From: Combretum micranthum
Taxonomy: Eukaryota; Streptophyta; Magnoliopsida; Myrtales; Combretaceae
Length of the DNA: 64,000 nt
Assembly (NCBI GenBank): GCA_024138025.1
Contig: JAMXBD010001584.1
Span: 124,001-188,000, forward strand
Direction of reading: 5' to 3'
The notes under the pieces were generated by a model. That model saw only the letters and a program-made list of their open reading frames with translations. It ran no database searches and was not told the origin of the DNA. A program made the translations under genes and the position numbers. How positions within the stretch are numbered: position 1 is the stretch's first letter; every line of letters starts with the position of its first letter. This document shows, piece by piece, positions 1 through 11,358 of the stretch.

Positions 1-2693
1 GGTGATTCCTTTAAGTAAACTCATTTGATACCTAGAAACTTAAGGCTCAACCATTCCTAGCCACTAAGGACTTCATTTCTTTAATAAAACTTCTATTTTG
101 AGTTTGAAAAATATGGGTTTTCATACCATTACTCCATTATTATGAATTTCTTAAAATGACAAACAACTCAGATTTTCCTACTTTATTTCTACTCCTTGTT
201 CTACATGTTTTTCTTAGCAAATCCCATATCAACTTATAAAAATCTTTACCTAATGATATCTATGACCTATACTCTTCATTTTTCATATAAAACACAAGTT
301 TTGGAGTTGATAAAAGGGTTTTTAAGGCATGGTCTTGAAACCATCCGAATTTACAAAATTTGTTTTTGGACATATCTTTTGATAAAGTCTATCTAAACTT
401 ATGAAAATTCATCACTTACTATCCTATCTTAGAAGCCTTTTATACCTTGAATAAAAACTTTATTTTTAAGTTGGAAAACATGTTTTTAAGTTATGCCTTT
501 GTCTAGATTTGAAAATAGAATTTTGTTTTGAAAAATAATCTTTGAACATCACCTTTGAATCATATAAAATGAAGTCTTGATAATATATATACGTTAAGCC
601 TTCATTATTTCAAGTAAAACTTCCATTTTGACACTTGAAAAGTGGTTTTTAAATATGGGTCTTGCCTAAATACTAATTTTACCATTTTTGTTTGAGTTCA
701 AAACCAAGATCTACAACTACTATGAACATAAATATAAAAGAAATCCATGGTAGTAAGCTATAAACTCATAGATCTAAACATAAACATAAAAATTAGATCT
801 ACAAAATATAATTACTTTTAGCAAGAAAATAATAATAATACAAGAGAATGATCATGAATAAGATGAGTGTTTCATTTTGGTATCATCATCCTTAGCTTTT
901 AAGCTTATGGAAGGTCATTTGATGATTAAAACTTCACTATACTTTATCTATATCATCTATGGAAACTTTGGACAAGAGTTTTATCAAAGGATCTTGAAGA
1001 AATATGTGTGGAAGCTCCAATAAAGAATAGGGGTAGCAAGCTTCTCTTGTAAGAACAAGAGGAAATGCAGAGAGAAATAGAGGAAAATAGAGAGGAAAGA
1101 TGTAAGGAATGGTAAATGGTTAATGTGTGAATTAGAGAGAAAGATAGAATAAGTTTAAAGACACTTAAATGAAGTAAAAAAAAAAAAAAGAAATGGGCAG
1201 CAATTATTTCCTCATGGTTGGCGTGAAATGAAGAGGAGAGAGGGAGGGAATTTAGTTAGTTTTTGACTTGAAATTGTAATGTGTAATTAATGGTATGTAT
1301 AGCTTCTTGAAGAATGATTGAAATAGCTTTACTTTAATCAATTTTGGAGGGTTTCAAAGGACAAAAGGTAGCCAAAAGAAGTCAAAATTTCTACCATGAA
1401 GTGATACATGAAGTGTAAAAAGATTGAAGTGAAAAAAAAAAGTGATGTGTGAAATGTGTACTTAAAGGTATGGGTTTGTAAGAGTACTTTCTTAATAAAT
1501 AAAATAAAAATAAGAAAAAAAATAGAAAATGTATTCGAAATTTTTGTAGCAGATTTTTCATAATTAAAATAAGATAATTTATTTATTTATTTTAGTGAAT
1601 TATCAAATAAGTTACCGGTATAATCAAAATACCTGAATATGAGCTATAATTGACATTTTTATAACTCGAAAATTTCTAAAAAGTTATTTTATGAAAATAA
1701 AAATATTTTTCAAATATTTTCCAAATATCAAATTAATTTATTTTATTTTTAGTATCAGGTCTTAAGTAGAAACTGATCCCGTAAAAACTCGAAACGAACT
1801 AAATTTTAGAAAAACAGAATTTTCTATGATATATAAAATATTTATATAAAAATATAAGGGTTTACAAGAATAGTAAAATTGTGTAATGAATAGTAGTGAA
1901 TAGTGCAAAAGACAGTTAATTATCGGTAATAAAGAAATACGAATATAATCGCAAAATCAGATACTTTTGTTATCAAAAAGTTATAAAACTGATATTATTG
2001 AAATCCTTATGAAAATACGAGTCTAACGGCATTAATGGTATATTTTTTATATCTTGAGCCACGGGACACGCTTTTCTAAGTCTGTATCTGAACGGGTTCG
2101 AAATAAGTAAAAATTTTACCAATCTGATATTTTTAAGCGACTTTATATTACTACGAGCTACTCTACACACTTGAACTACACCTCGGCCTCTAGGGTTAGG
2201 AGTGTGAGATTGCCGGACTAAAATTACTATAATCCACATATGGTTCTCCGCTGACTTTCTGGTTTAGATTTTTGCCCATTTGGAAATTGAGGGTTTATAT
2301 TTATATAACACATTTAATTTGAGAAATTTATTTTAAATTTTATTTTTGTAAGTATTTAATATCTCTTAGCGTTTTCATAATTCTAGAATTTGGTTTTATT
2401 TCCGAAGGTTTATTGTAATTTACTTTTTAATAATTTGTTTTTGGGTTCTATATTACTCGATTTTACTAGTTAGAGTTAAGTATAGAATTTGTCATATGTA
2501 GTGATTTTGAATTTATAGAGTTTTGAGTTCTTATTTTATTTTTAAGGATTCTCATTTTCTCAAGATTAAGAAATTTCTAGATTCGTTCGTGATTTAGAAC
2601 AAGTCGAAGTTCTGTTTTAATTTGGAGTCATTTTCAGAGTTTATCTTCAATGTTTATTTTGGAATTATTTACTGAATTTTTTTAGGGCTTCCA
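1..2693 (-). mobile_element. Long LTR, type B (TGTAAGTCCC group), cut by window edge
   Basis: Reverse-complement copy of the LTR unit at 32,168-52,149. Positions 1-200 match the reverse complement of about 50,030-50,190, positions 880-960 match about 48,229-48,300, and positions 2,660-2,693 match the start of that unit. The LTR 5' end is at 2,693 (reads TGGAAGCCC on the minus strand, diverged from TGTAAGTCCC). Its far end lies left of the window. It lacks the insertions found in the 32-52 kb copy and so acts as an empty-site comparator. Positions 1-800 hold part of the degenerate internal tandem array typical of this type. The short open frames here are chance frames. Confidence 0.75.
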
Positions 2694-4786
2694 CATATAA
2701 TATATCGTTTTCTACCTACTCGAAAAGATCTTTCTATTTCTAAAACTATTTTCATTAAATTAAGTCGTTTAAGCTCCGAAATAGTGGTGATTAAATTCAC
2801 CACGAATTTCATAAAACTTGCATTCCTTCTTTTTACAAAAACTCATATAAAAGAGATATATATTATAATAGTTTGTAAAACCTTTGAAATGTATTTATAT
2901 ATATTAATTGACTCATCAAATGCATGAAATTAATGAAGTTGTCTCAACCATGAATTTTTGGTAAAAGTAACGTCTTCTAAAGATTTTGGAAAGTGAAACT
3001 TTTGAAAATTTCCTCTTAGCTTGCTAGAAAATATCTCAAGTTATTTTAAATGAATTTTTTTTCTTTTCCTTAATTTCATTCCTTAGTCTTTTTAAAAATG
3101 ATTTTTATTTTCTAAGCTTAGTTTCTAATACTAGTAGTAATAATTCTATATTTATAGAAATAATTTCCTCATTTCTTAAGATCATTCTACTTTTTGAAAG
3201 GAAATTTCTTAGTGTTTGTCAAACTAGTATTGATGAATAGTAAAGTTTAGTAAAACTATTATTTAATTAATAATTTCTTTCCATTTTATGACTTTGTAAA
3301 ATGTATGTATGTATTGTTTAAAAATTCCTATGTTCTTAAAATTTATAATGAACTCCTCTATATTTGTAGAAAAAGTTTGTTAAGATAAATTCCTAAGTTT
3401 TTATGAAAAATTACTTCCTTCATAACAACATTTATTTTTTTGAGAAGAACTTCTATTTTAAGAAAACTTTTCCTCCTTTATCTTGTTGAGACAAAAATCA
3501 ATATGTTCATGCATGTTCATGAGTATGAAATCATAAAGTTATGAAAACATAAGAAAGACATAAAAATTGAAGGAATAAGCTAGTAAAGAAATATGTCAAG
3601 TATTGGAACCTTAGCTTCATCAAGGTATCCCGGGACTATGAATAGATTAGTCCCAAAAGAAAAAGAAAATTGTTTTGAATTGATGAAGACAAGTCTAAGA
3701 CTAGAAAGACTAGTCTTAAAATAACTTAAAAGTAAATAAATTGTAAGGTAAATAAATAAATTGCAAGAAAAGTAAATAAATTGCAAAACAAAGGAGTTTA
3801 TATGCTCTAAAAGATATATATAGCTACATAGATATATTTAGTTAAATATATATGAAAGCAACATAAAGGAAAATGAATTCATGAACAAAAACAAAGTATG
3901 AACATATTGTTGCTTTCTTAACCTTCATGGTTTAGAAAACACACATTAAGCTTATACTAAGTAAATGAACATATAGAAAGCTAAAACTATTGCCTATAGA
4001 AAGAGTAGAAACTAAAGAAAACTTGAGAGAGTTCTTGGAGAGATTTTGAGAGAGTAATTTTAGTGTATAAAAGGTGTGAATAAAATGGAAGGAATATGGG
4101 ATATTTATAGGAAAATGTGGAGAGAAATTTGTGTTAATTAAATAAATGAAAACTAAAATAATTAAAGGGGAAAGGAGAGGGGGCCAGCACAAACTATGAA
4201 GGAAAGAGAGGGAGGAAATTTATTTTTTTGTATTTTTGTTAATGAAAAGTGAGATATGCAAGATGTGAAGTTGTATTAGAAATGAAAATTGTAAGAAAGT
4301 AGAGGTATGGTTGTAAGAGTAGGTTGTAAGAAAAAGTAGAGATAGATAAATAGTGTAATGTAAAGTAGACATGACAATTAAAGTATCGGTAGTAAGAAAA
4401 TACGGGTATAATTGCGATATCTGATATTTATAGTTACCGAAAAATTATGAAACTGATATTTTTGAAAACCTTATATTTTTATGAGTCTAACGGTATGCCC
4501 AGAATATTTTTACTATTCTGAGCCCCAGAACATGCTTTTCGAAAATTGTGTCCGATCGTGCTCAAAACGAATCGTGGTTTAACTAATCTGATATTTTCAA
4601 GCTTTCTCATGTTATTACGAACTGTTCTACATACTAATCTCTTACTTACTTTCTTAGGGTTGCTTACATAGGATTGCCATACTTGAACGGTTATGTTTGA
4701 CTAGGGTTTTGTTGACTTTAGGATTTCTGATTGACCTTCTAATTAGGGTTTAAGCTTAATTGATTACAAAACTTTGGAAGTTTGCA
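2694..4786 (-). mobile_element. Long LTR, type A, interrupted on its left
   Basis: On the minus strand this reads as the first part of a type A LTR. The end at 4,786 (minus strand TGCAAACTTCC) corresponds to TGTAAACCCCC of the better copies. A TATA box lies at 4,101-4,110 (minus CTATAAATAT), behind a pyrimidine-rich stretch. The hairpin block of the type is at about 3,597-3,720. At 2,694 the sequence is broken inside the conserved core by the type B unit to its left, so that unit inserted into this one. This LTR in turn interrupts the gypsy LTR-like sequence at 4,787. Its TSD cannot be checked because the left junction is outside the window. Confidence 0.75.
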
Positions 4787-5735
4787 AAAGTCAGTTCAAA
4801 ACATATAAATAGTCGCTCCAACTTTTCAATGATCATCTTTACACGTTTTCTAAACCCTATGAGAGAAAAAGCATGAACCTTAGAGGCAAGATTGCTAAGA
4901 ATTCATTGGAGATTACAAGACAACAATCAAAAGGGTTTTATAGTTTATTGTTTATCATGTTCATAGATTACTCCTTTAGATCCATTACTTTGATTGTGAA
5001 ATCTATGGAGGAGTAAAATCTCTATACTCTAGTCTTGTGAAACCCTAAACCCATATGTGATTTGAATTGATTCTTGATTAATGAAAAGTTTATGTCTTTG
5101 TATTTATTCATGTGTTTATTTGTCTGGTGATTGATTGAAGTACAAGATTGATTACATGTATGATTCTTGTTAGATAGAAAGAGGTTTCATCTAATATGAT
5201 AGATCTACCATGAACAGAAAGATTACTTGTTTTGCCTAGAGGTAGGAAGACTTTAATCTACTACATGAAGATATAATCTTTATTATAGAATCTTATTCTT
5301 TAATGCAATCTTTTATGACGTTAGTGAGGGAGAGGTCTCTATTATCTCATGAAAGATTTGGAATTAATTAACTCGAGGGAGTGATTGATTTAGCCATGTG
5401 ATTCTGCAGTGTAAAGCATAAACAATTCATTAATCTCTCTTTTGTTATGAAAAATTATGGTTTAGGGAGGATCAAGATTAAGGGTATGTCTTGTGATTAA
5501 TATAATATTGTTAAAGCAATACAATTGATTTTAGGGTTGATAATTTAGATAATTAATAGTTAAAGATTAGATATTTCTTCATATGATTGGACAAAATAGT
5601 AGAAAAAGGGTGCTTCTAGTGCTTGTTTAATAGATCCCTGAGGACGATATCTGTTTAATCCTATGCTACTATAGATAGGTATACTGTCTAATTTGATTGT
5701 TGGAATTAATTTAGATTTATAAATTTTAAAGTTTG
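4787..5735 (+). mobile_element. Gypsy LTR-like remnant with TATA box
   Basis: Unique stretch between the type A LTR and the gypsy protease remnant. It has a TATA box at 4,801-4,812 (acatataaatag) followed by a leader-like region. Near 5,630-5,700 lies a 'ccctgaggacgatatc ... gataggtatactg' segment resembling the 3' part of Athila/Tat-group LTRs, also seen in the LTR at 48,060-48,120. This suggests an LTR of the host gypsy element joined to pol by an internal deletion, since no gag lies between. Lineage and the 3' boundary are inferred. An independent LTR fragment is an alternative. Confidence 0.45.
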
Positions 5736-6023
5736 GTACGATCTCATCATCTTCACATACCAAAGTCCTTCAACTTGTTGCTCGGGATGCCCTAGAACCC
5801 CTCTATTGGAGCCATATCATCTAGTCTCCACCAAATGGTTAAGTTCATAGCAAACAGTCAAATCATCATTATGATAGGTGAGCAAGATCATCCCATCTTT
5901 AAAAGATACGACTATAACCTTATAATGGTGACGAAGGATCTAAAAGCCTTAGGTTGCATTTTTTTTGTGGAAATTAACATGATGAAAGAGGACAGACACT
6001 TAGGGACATTCGAGCTATGATAT
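5736..6023 (+). pseudogene. Ty3-gypsy protease C-terminal remnant (Tat/Ogre-like)
   Basis: The frame through 5,769-6,020 reads LLG-x-P, then a stop, then GAISSSLHQMVKFIA and later MIGEQD. Plant Tat/Ogre-group gypsy elements have this arrangement just after the aspartic protease (LLGRPW ... SxLHQ-KFI ... EED). The tryptophan position of the RPW box is now a stop codon and the catalytic Asp region is missing. The piece stops at 6,023, where the copia LTR begins, and the same polyprotein resumes after the copia element near 54,306, which supports one element split in two. Not functional. Confidence 0.55.
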
Positions 6024-6367
6024 TGTTAGTGATTGTACCCCAGGCCAATTACTGAATATTGTAATTCATAAACATTTCTATTATATTATTTATATGTTTA
6101 CTTTATGATAGGATCCATGAATAATTTAATTATTCTAAATGTCCCTAGATGCTCATTATTGTGGGAACAATAATGAATTAAATCTAGTATGAGGTTTGAT
6201 TGATAATCATGGGATGTTTATTTGTATGGAATATAAATCAAACTCATAGGTACATCTTAGAGAGCTATGTATTGGACTGACCTGATATGAGCTCACTACA
6301 TAGATTTATGTCATAAGTGATTCTCAAAATAACAATGTCATCATATCCTTAGACCTGAAATCACCAT
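6024..6367 (+). repeat. Copia 5' LTR, first part
   Basis: Starts TGTTAGTGATTG and matches the 3' LTR start at 52,934 (TGTTGGTGATTG) along its length. It contains about 46 bp near 6,300-6,350 that are absent from the 3' LTR. It is interrupted after ACCAT (6,363-6,367) by a solo LTR and resumes after the second ACCAT at 9,554. Confidence 0.9.
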
Positions 6368-9300
6368 TGAAATACCTCAAACCTTTACCTAGATTAGAAA
6401 TTGAGTTTAGATAGATTAAATGAATCAAATGAATTATAGGATTTAATTAGATAAGTTGGCTTAATTTAATTAGCTAATAATTAAGTTGGTTTTAAGACTC
6501 TTGATTCTTAGCCTAAACACTAATTCCTAAATCTCAGTAAAATTTGAGTTCATTTACTTGAATAAAAATATCAGTTCTTAAACCTGAACTCAAATTAAAT
6601 ATCTTTGTATCCAAATTAAATTCCTAAATTAAGTTTTTATTTTAAGTTCTTAATTTCTAACCTATTAGTTTAGAAATCATCTTTTAAATACTTCTAAAGC
6701 TATATATATTGAGCTGATAGTTCTAAACCTATCCCCTATTTCTAAAATATCCGAATTTTAAACTATATCTTTTCCTTTTCTTTAATTTCTTTTGCTGCCT
6801 TTTCTTTCCCTTTTCATTTTTCATTTCCCTTTGCTTTCTTTCTTCTTCTTATTCTCTTCTTCTCTCTTTCTTTTCTTTTTCTCTAAAACTCAAATTCAAG
6901 GGAGAGTAGAAGATAAATTAAAGATAGGGAACAAGATAGAAAGAGGAGATCAAGTATAATTAGCTTCAACAATAAGAAGAAGAAGAAATTGCATGATTTA
7001 GCCAAAAAGATAAGTTTTCTAGTTCAATTCATATTTGTTTTATTTGTTATTTGCTTATCTAATTGATGAATTGATGTTGGATTGGGTTGAAAGTGCTATT
7101 TACATTTGTATTTGTTGGTTTAATGGTTGATGGAAGTTGGGGATTGGTTGGAGGAAGGAGATGATGAATAGTAGTTTGTGATGGCTTGATTGTTGCTTGA
7201 AGTTGTTGGTGGAAGATTGAAGTGTTAGGAGTTGTTATTAGAGTTTATTTGATGTTAGAATTGATATAGGAATCTTAGTAGATGATTTGAAGAAGTTTTG
7301 ATAAAGGAAAGTGTAAAAAACATGTTTTCGCAAAGTTGTTTATCGTCAACGCCACCTCCTGGAGCTTTTACGCGGCCGGCTTTGAGGCAGTGTTGAGGTG
7401 AACATAATACATTTTATTAAAGCTACCTCCAACGCTGACGGTGTTGAACCTCTATGCTGCCGGATTTGAGATTTAAGCCTCCGGTGTAGAAGTGCCGGTG
7501 TTCGTTTTACAACATTGCCCTGTTTCACAGCTTGATCGTATTTTGGCCATAAATTTTTCATACAACCTCCGATTGAGGTGATTCAAGTTGCAATAGAAAG
7601 CTTAAAAATATATCTACAACTTTTATGTTTTTAGTTTTTACAAATTCCAAAATTATCAATGCTCAAATTTGGCTTCTTTCCACCTGCTACATTTTTATAA
7701 ACAAAGTTCAAAACTTGTTTTTGTTTGTGAAATGTGTTTTTGCCCAGGAAATGGATCTTTTTTAGTTAAAATGAGATAGATAAGTGATGTTTGATGTGTT
7801 ATGTTTATTGATTGATTTAATTAAGCATGATTTAGATAGATTTATAAATTTAACAAATAATTGGATTAAATGTGGAAGTTAGACATAAAATGAACTTAGC
7901 TAATAATTCTAGGATCAACTTGACTAAATGAAATTGAATGAGTTAAAATAAATGAGTAAATAACTTAAATGACTAATTCAAATCAATTTGGCTAAGATTA
8001 AGCAAAAATGAGTTTAATATCTAATAATTGGATTAGATTGACTTATCAAAGAGATCTTTGCATATAATAAGGAGTATCTTGTTTTAAATGTTTGTTTGCT
8101 TTAGATATTAATGTTTTTATATATGAGTTCTCTATTAAAGTCTTTGTAATAACATATGATAAATGAAGTGAAAAGAAATACTTTGACAGATAAAGGAGAA
8201 CTGTCCATATTTTGGCGGGGCGATCTTCGCAGCTATAGCGGGGTTCTTATTTAGTGTCTACTCAAATAGGGCATTAATAAAATGAGTTAGAGATTAGTGA
8301 ATAATTGATATAAGTTCTTGTATGAGTTTGTTGAAGTGGATGTTGATTTAGGTTCTTATAAGAGTTGTTTCTTGAGCCAATGGTAAAATAGAGATTTATC
8401 TTCTAAGATAGCTTCTGCTCTACCTTTTAAGACTATGATTTGATTTTATATTCAAGGTGCGCAGTAACTTGCATGTTGGATGTTGGGATATGCATCTAAA
8501 ATAAATTAAGAACTTAAACTTGACTTAATAATTGATGAGTGTTGATTGTCTTTTACGCCATTGAATCTGGTTCGGAAAGCGACACCTTGCTCAGATTAGG
8601 GGTATGGTACTTTTTCGCTATTGGATAAATTTATCTAGGAGATATAAGTATCCGAGCTACTTATATCAATCCCCTAAGCATCGTGATGCGTTACTTAGGA
8701 TCCCTTAATATTACGGGCTACGCCGGAAGGTGGGGCTGCCTAGTTTGTATGAACAGTAGGGACCACTCAGGGAGGCGGACATGATACTAGATCCTTGATG
8801 TCTGGAGTTTGAATACTCCCATGTTGATTTGTTTATTTTAAAGAAAAGATAATAACTTGTTGATTGTGTATTGCATTTAGTTAAGCTCGTGTGTCACTCC
8901 ATGTATGATTGTGTTGCTGTGTATTGGGCTTCGGCTCATTCTTGTTGTTGTTATTCTTTTTACAGGTTTTGTTGTTGATAAAGATGATGTTGATGAAGTT
9001 GATGCTGATGAGTTCTTGTTGATGTTGTTGATGTTGGTGATGATGGATGATGAGACGATGATATGATGATGTTGTTGCTATTAATGATTATTGACTCTGG
9101 TTTTAGGCATTTGTGATGATTCGAAGAGAATTTGTGGATGAGTGAAGTGAGTCGGAGCGTAGATGTAGTTAGTTATTTTATTTCTTTTTGTTTTGTATTA
9201 GTGAGAGCTGGATTTATGATTTAAACATGTTATATTCTTTAAAGGGCATAGTAGAGCCCATGTTTTGTAATTTAAGTTTTGCAAAGCTTTATTTAATCTA

Positions 9301-9553
9301 ATAATTCTCCACTTGAGAAGAGTGGAAGTTTTGAAATGTCTTTATTTTTAAATTGTTTTATTAAATTTATTTCTACTACTAAATCCATTTGTTGCCAGAA
9401 TCTAACTAAACGATTTCATAATCTAAAATCGAATAGCAATGTTTAACATAAACACCGTCTTTAAAGACAATCTTACATATAATTCGTGAGGGTTATACGT
9501 GGTTGGGGACTTAGTGTGCTTAATTTGAGAATTAAGCATACCGAGTCTTTACA
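6368..9553 (+). mobile_element. Solo LTR (3.2 kb) inside copia 5' LTR
   Basis: Begins TGAAATACCTC and ends GAGTCTTTACA, giving TG...CA ends, and is flanked by the perfect 5-bp duplication ACCAT (6,363-6,367 and 9,554-9,558). It contains no coding domain, primer site or second LTR, so it is best read as a solo LTR left by LTR-LTR recombination. A TATA-like run lies at 6,701-6,710. A GC-richer segment lies at 7,330-7,520, and an interrupted GAT/GTT trinucleotide stretch at about 8,975-9,075. It is unlike the TGTAAACCC group elsewhere in the window. Orientation is assumed from the host. A Ty3-gypsy origin is likely from length, but the lineage is not assigned. Confidence 0.8.
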
Positions 9554-10631
9554 ACCATGGATTCCAACATGAGGAATATTGTGTTTTAACTCAATCAAAA
9601 GTTATCTTTAACCGGATGATTATAAAGGTTGAGATTGGGCATAATATAAATTGTGTAGAGGAAGTTGAGTGATTAAGATGTGATTTGTCCCTCTCGTTGT
9701 GAGAGAGATATCTCTAGGCCCCTCGATAAGTGAGACTGAGAAATGGATGGTCATGCTCAAATGAATTGATAGTGTAACCAATTTCATTTGTTTTTATCAG
9801 TTCATTGAGAAATCGAGAAATGATAAGATTGAGCAATATAAGGATGACATTATCTTTGCCTTATATTCAATCTAGATATCATGCGACAAAAGGATAATGA
9901 CAATAGTTTTGGATTAGATAAAAATCGGATCATCAATATTCACTTAATTTTGGTACACATAATGTCTTGCTAGATGCCACTTATGTTTTGTTGACCAAAA
10001 TGGTTTTAGGTCAACTGCAATATTAAGTGAACCTATAGGGTCACACACAAAAGAACGAGCCAAAAGGGTTATGGACTAAATTTAAAGTCTTATGGGAATA
10101 CTAATTTATTATTATTAAGAATAATACTAAATTATTACATTGTTATGTGCAATAATTATAATTTATGAAATATTATCCTTAATTAGATTAAGGGACACTA
10201 ATGTCATTACTCATGTGAGAATGACATTAGTATAAAAGGAACATAAGGAGGCTCTCTAGGGTTAACGACTTGTCTATTGACCTTAGACCAGCAGAGAAAA
10301 TCTGCAAACCCTAAAAGAGAGAAACACAAAGACTTGTATGAAAATCCCAATACCATCTAGAAATGTTATAGATCACGCTAGCACGTGAAGGATCCTTTTT
10401 GAAGGAGTGTTCATTCGTGTGGATACCGTAGAGGGTATTGCGAATTTGTGATACCTACAGATCCGATCTACAAATTGATTTCAAGTTTCAAGCTTTTAAA
10501 AGTATGAAATCAAACTATTTGTTTTGTTTTAATCTAATCAATACACATGGAGATTAGGTTAAGGTTTTCTTTTGAATTCCGCTGCAAAAGATTTGATCTT
10601 TATAATTTTTATACCCTATGGAAACCCAACA
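9554..10631 (+). repeat. Copia 5' LTR, second part
   Basis: Continues the copia LTR and matches 53,223-54,305 of the 3' LTR, including the palindrome-TATA promoter and the ending ACCCAACA. The shared 'tcgtgtggataccgtagagg' segment (near 10,413) lies in the U5-like part. Confidence 0.9.
10197..10240 (+). promoter_or_regulatory. Copia 5' LTR promoter: palindrome plus TATA box
   Basis: A 12-bp arm ACTAATGTCATT (10,197-10,208) is repeated inverted at 10,220-10,231 around an 11-bp, itself nearly palindromic, centre. The TATA box TATAAAAG follows at 10,231-10,238. In this copy the centre reads CTCATGTGAG. The 3' LTR has CTCACGTGAG. Confidence 0.7.
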
Positions 10632-10632
10632 G

Positions 10633-10645
10633 TGGTATCAGAGCC
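10633..10645 (+). other. Copia primer-binding site (tRNA-Met type)
   Basis: TGGTATCAGAGCC lies one base after the 5' LTR end (ACCCAACA, 10,631). It is complementary to the 3' end of initiator tRNA-Met, the usual primer of plant copia elements. Confidence 0.9.
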
Positions 10646-11358
10646 ACTGGTGTTTTTTATTAGATTTAAATCAATTTATGATTTGCATGTGATGCTATGA
10701 AATTTGAATTTATGAAATTCGATTTTATACATGTTAGTTCTGAAATTAATTTGAGTTTGCGAAAAACTAAATCAATACAAATGTGGATTTGTAATTTTAT
10801 TATAGCACCTTGCATTAAGGGATTGGATAAATTTTGATGTGATTTGATTACAACGGTTTAAAGGGTTTTTCTTTATAATGTGATTTTGAAGTTCTCGTAT
10901 ACGATACGAACGCACGGATTCCATCGATGAGAATTGGATTCTCATATTTTCGAGTGGATTGGATCTGTCGTGCATCATATTATACGATTGGAATTGAACA
11001 TGTCAGATAATTTTAACCATAATCGGATATCGTTCATTTCACTGAAATATAAAGCGTAGATTTTCAAATTAGTAAAGTCTATTTATGCAGATCAAATTCT
11101 GTGGCAATTGGACATATACAAACTGCTTGTTTGATTTAAAAATAATAATAATAAATAAATAAAATTTTGAACAACAGTTTTGAATTGAACGTATGGATGA
11201 ACTGCAGTTATCCATCATGAATAGAAAATCTAAAATTTTGTGCGGATTAAGATCTGTGTTTTATGTGGATTGGATCTACGTATGAATTAGACGTCTACGA
11301 ATGTTCCACAGATCTAGAATGATGAATTGGACGTCTGATATCAGTTGTGAACTGCCGA
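10646..11358 (+). other. Copia untranslated leader, first part
   Basis: Non-coding sequence between the primer site and the inserted LTR at 11,359. No conserved domain or long frame is seen. The leader resumes at 14,867. Confidence 0.6.

Noticed and set aside
7346..7561. 71-codon basic protein on the minus strand
   Set aside because: It lies wholly within a solo LTR, has no recognised domain, and GC-rich sequence favours chance open frames.
10633..10645. tRNA-like TGGTATCAGAGCC and its reverse complement at 41,381-41,392
   Set aside because: Only the primer-site length matches tRNA-Met. No tRNA body is present.
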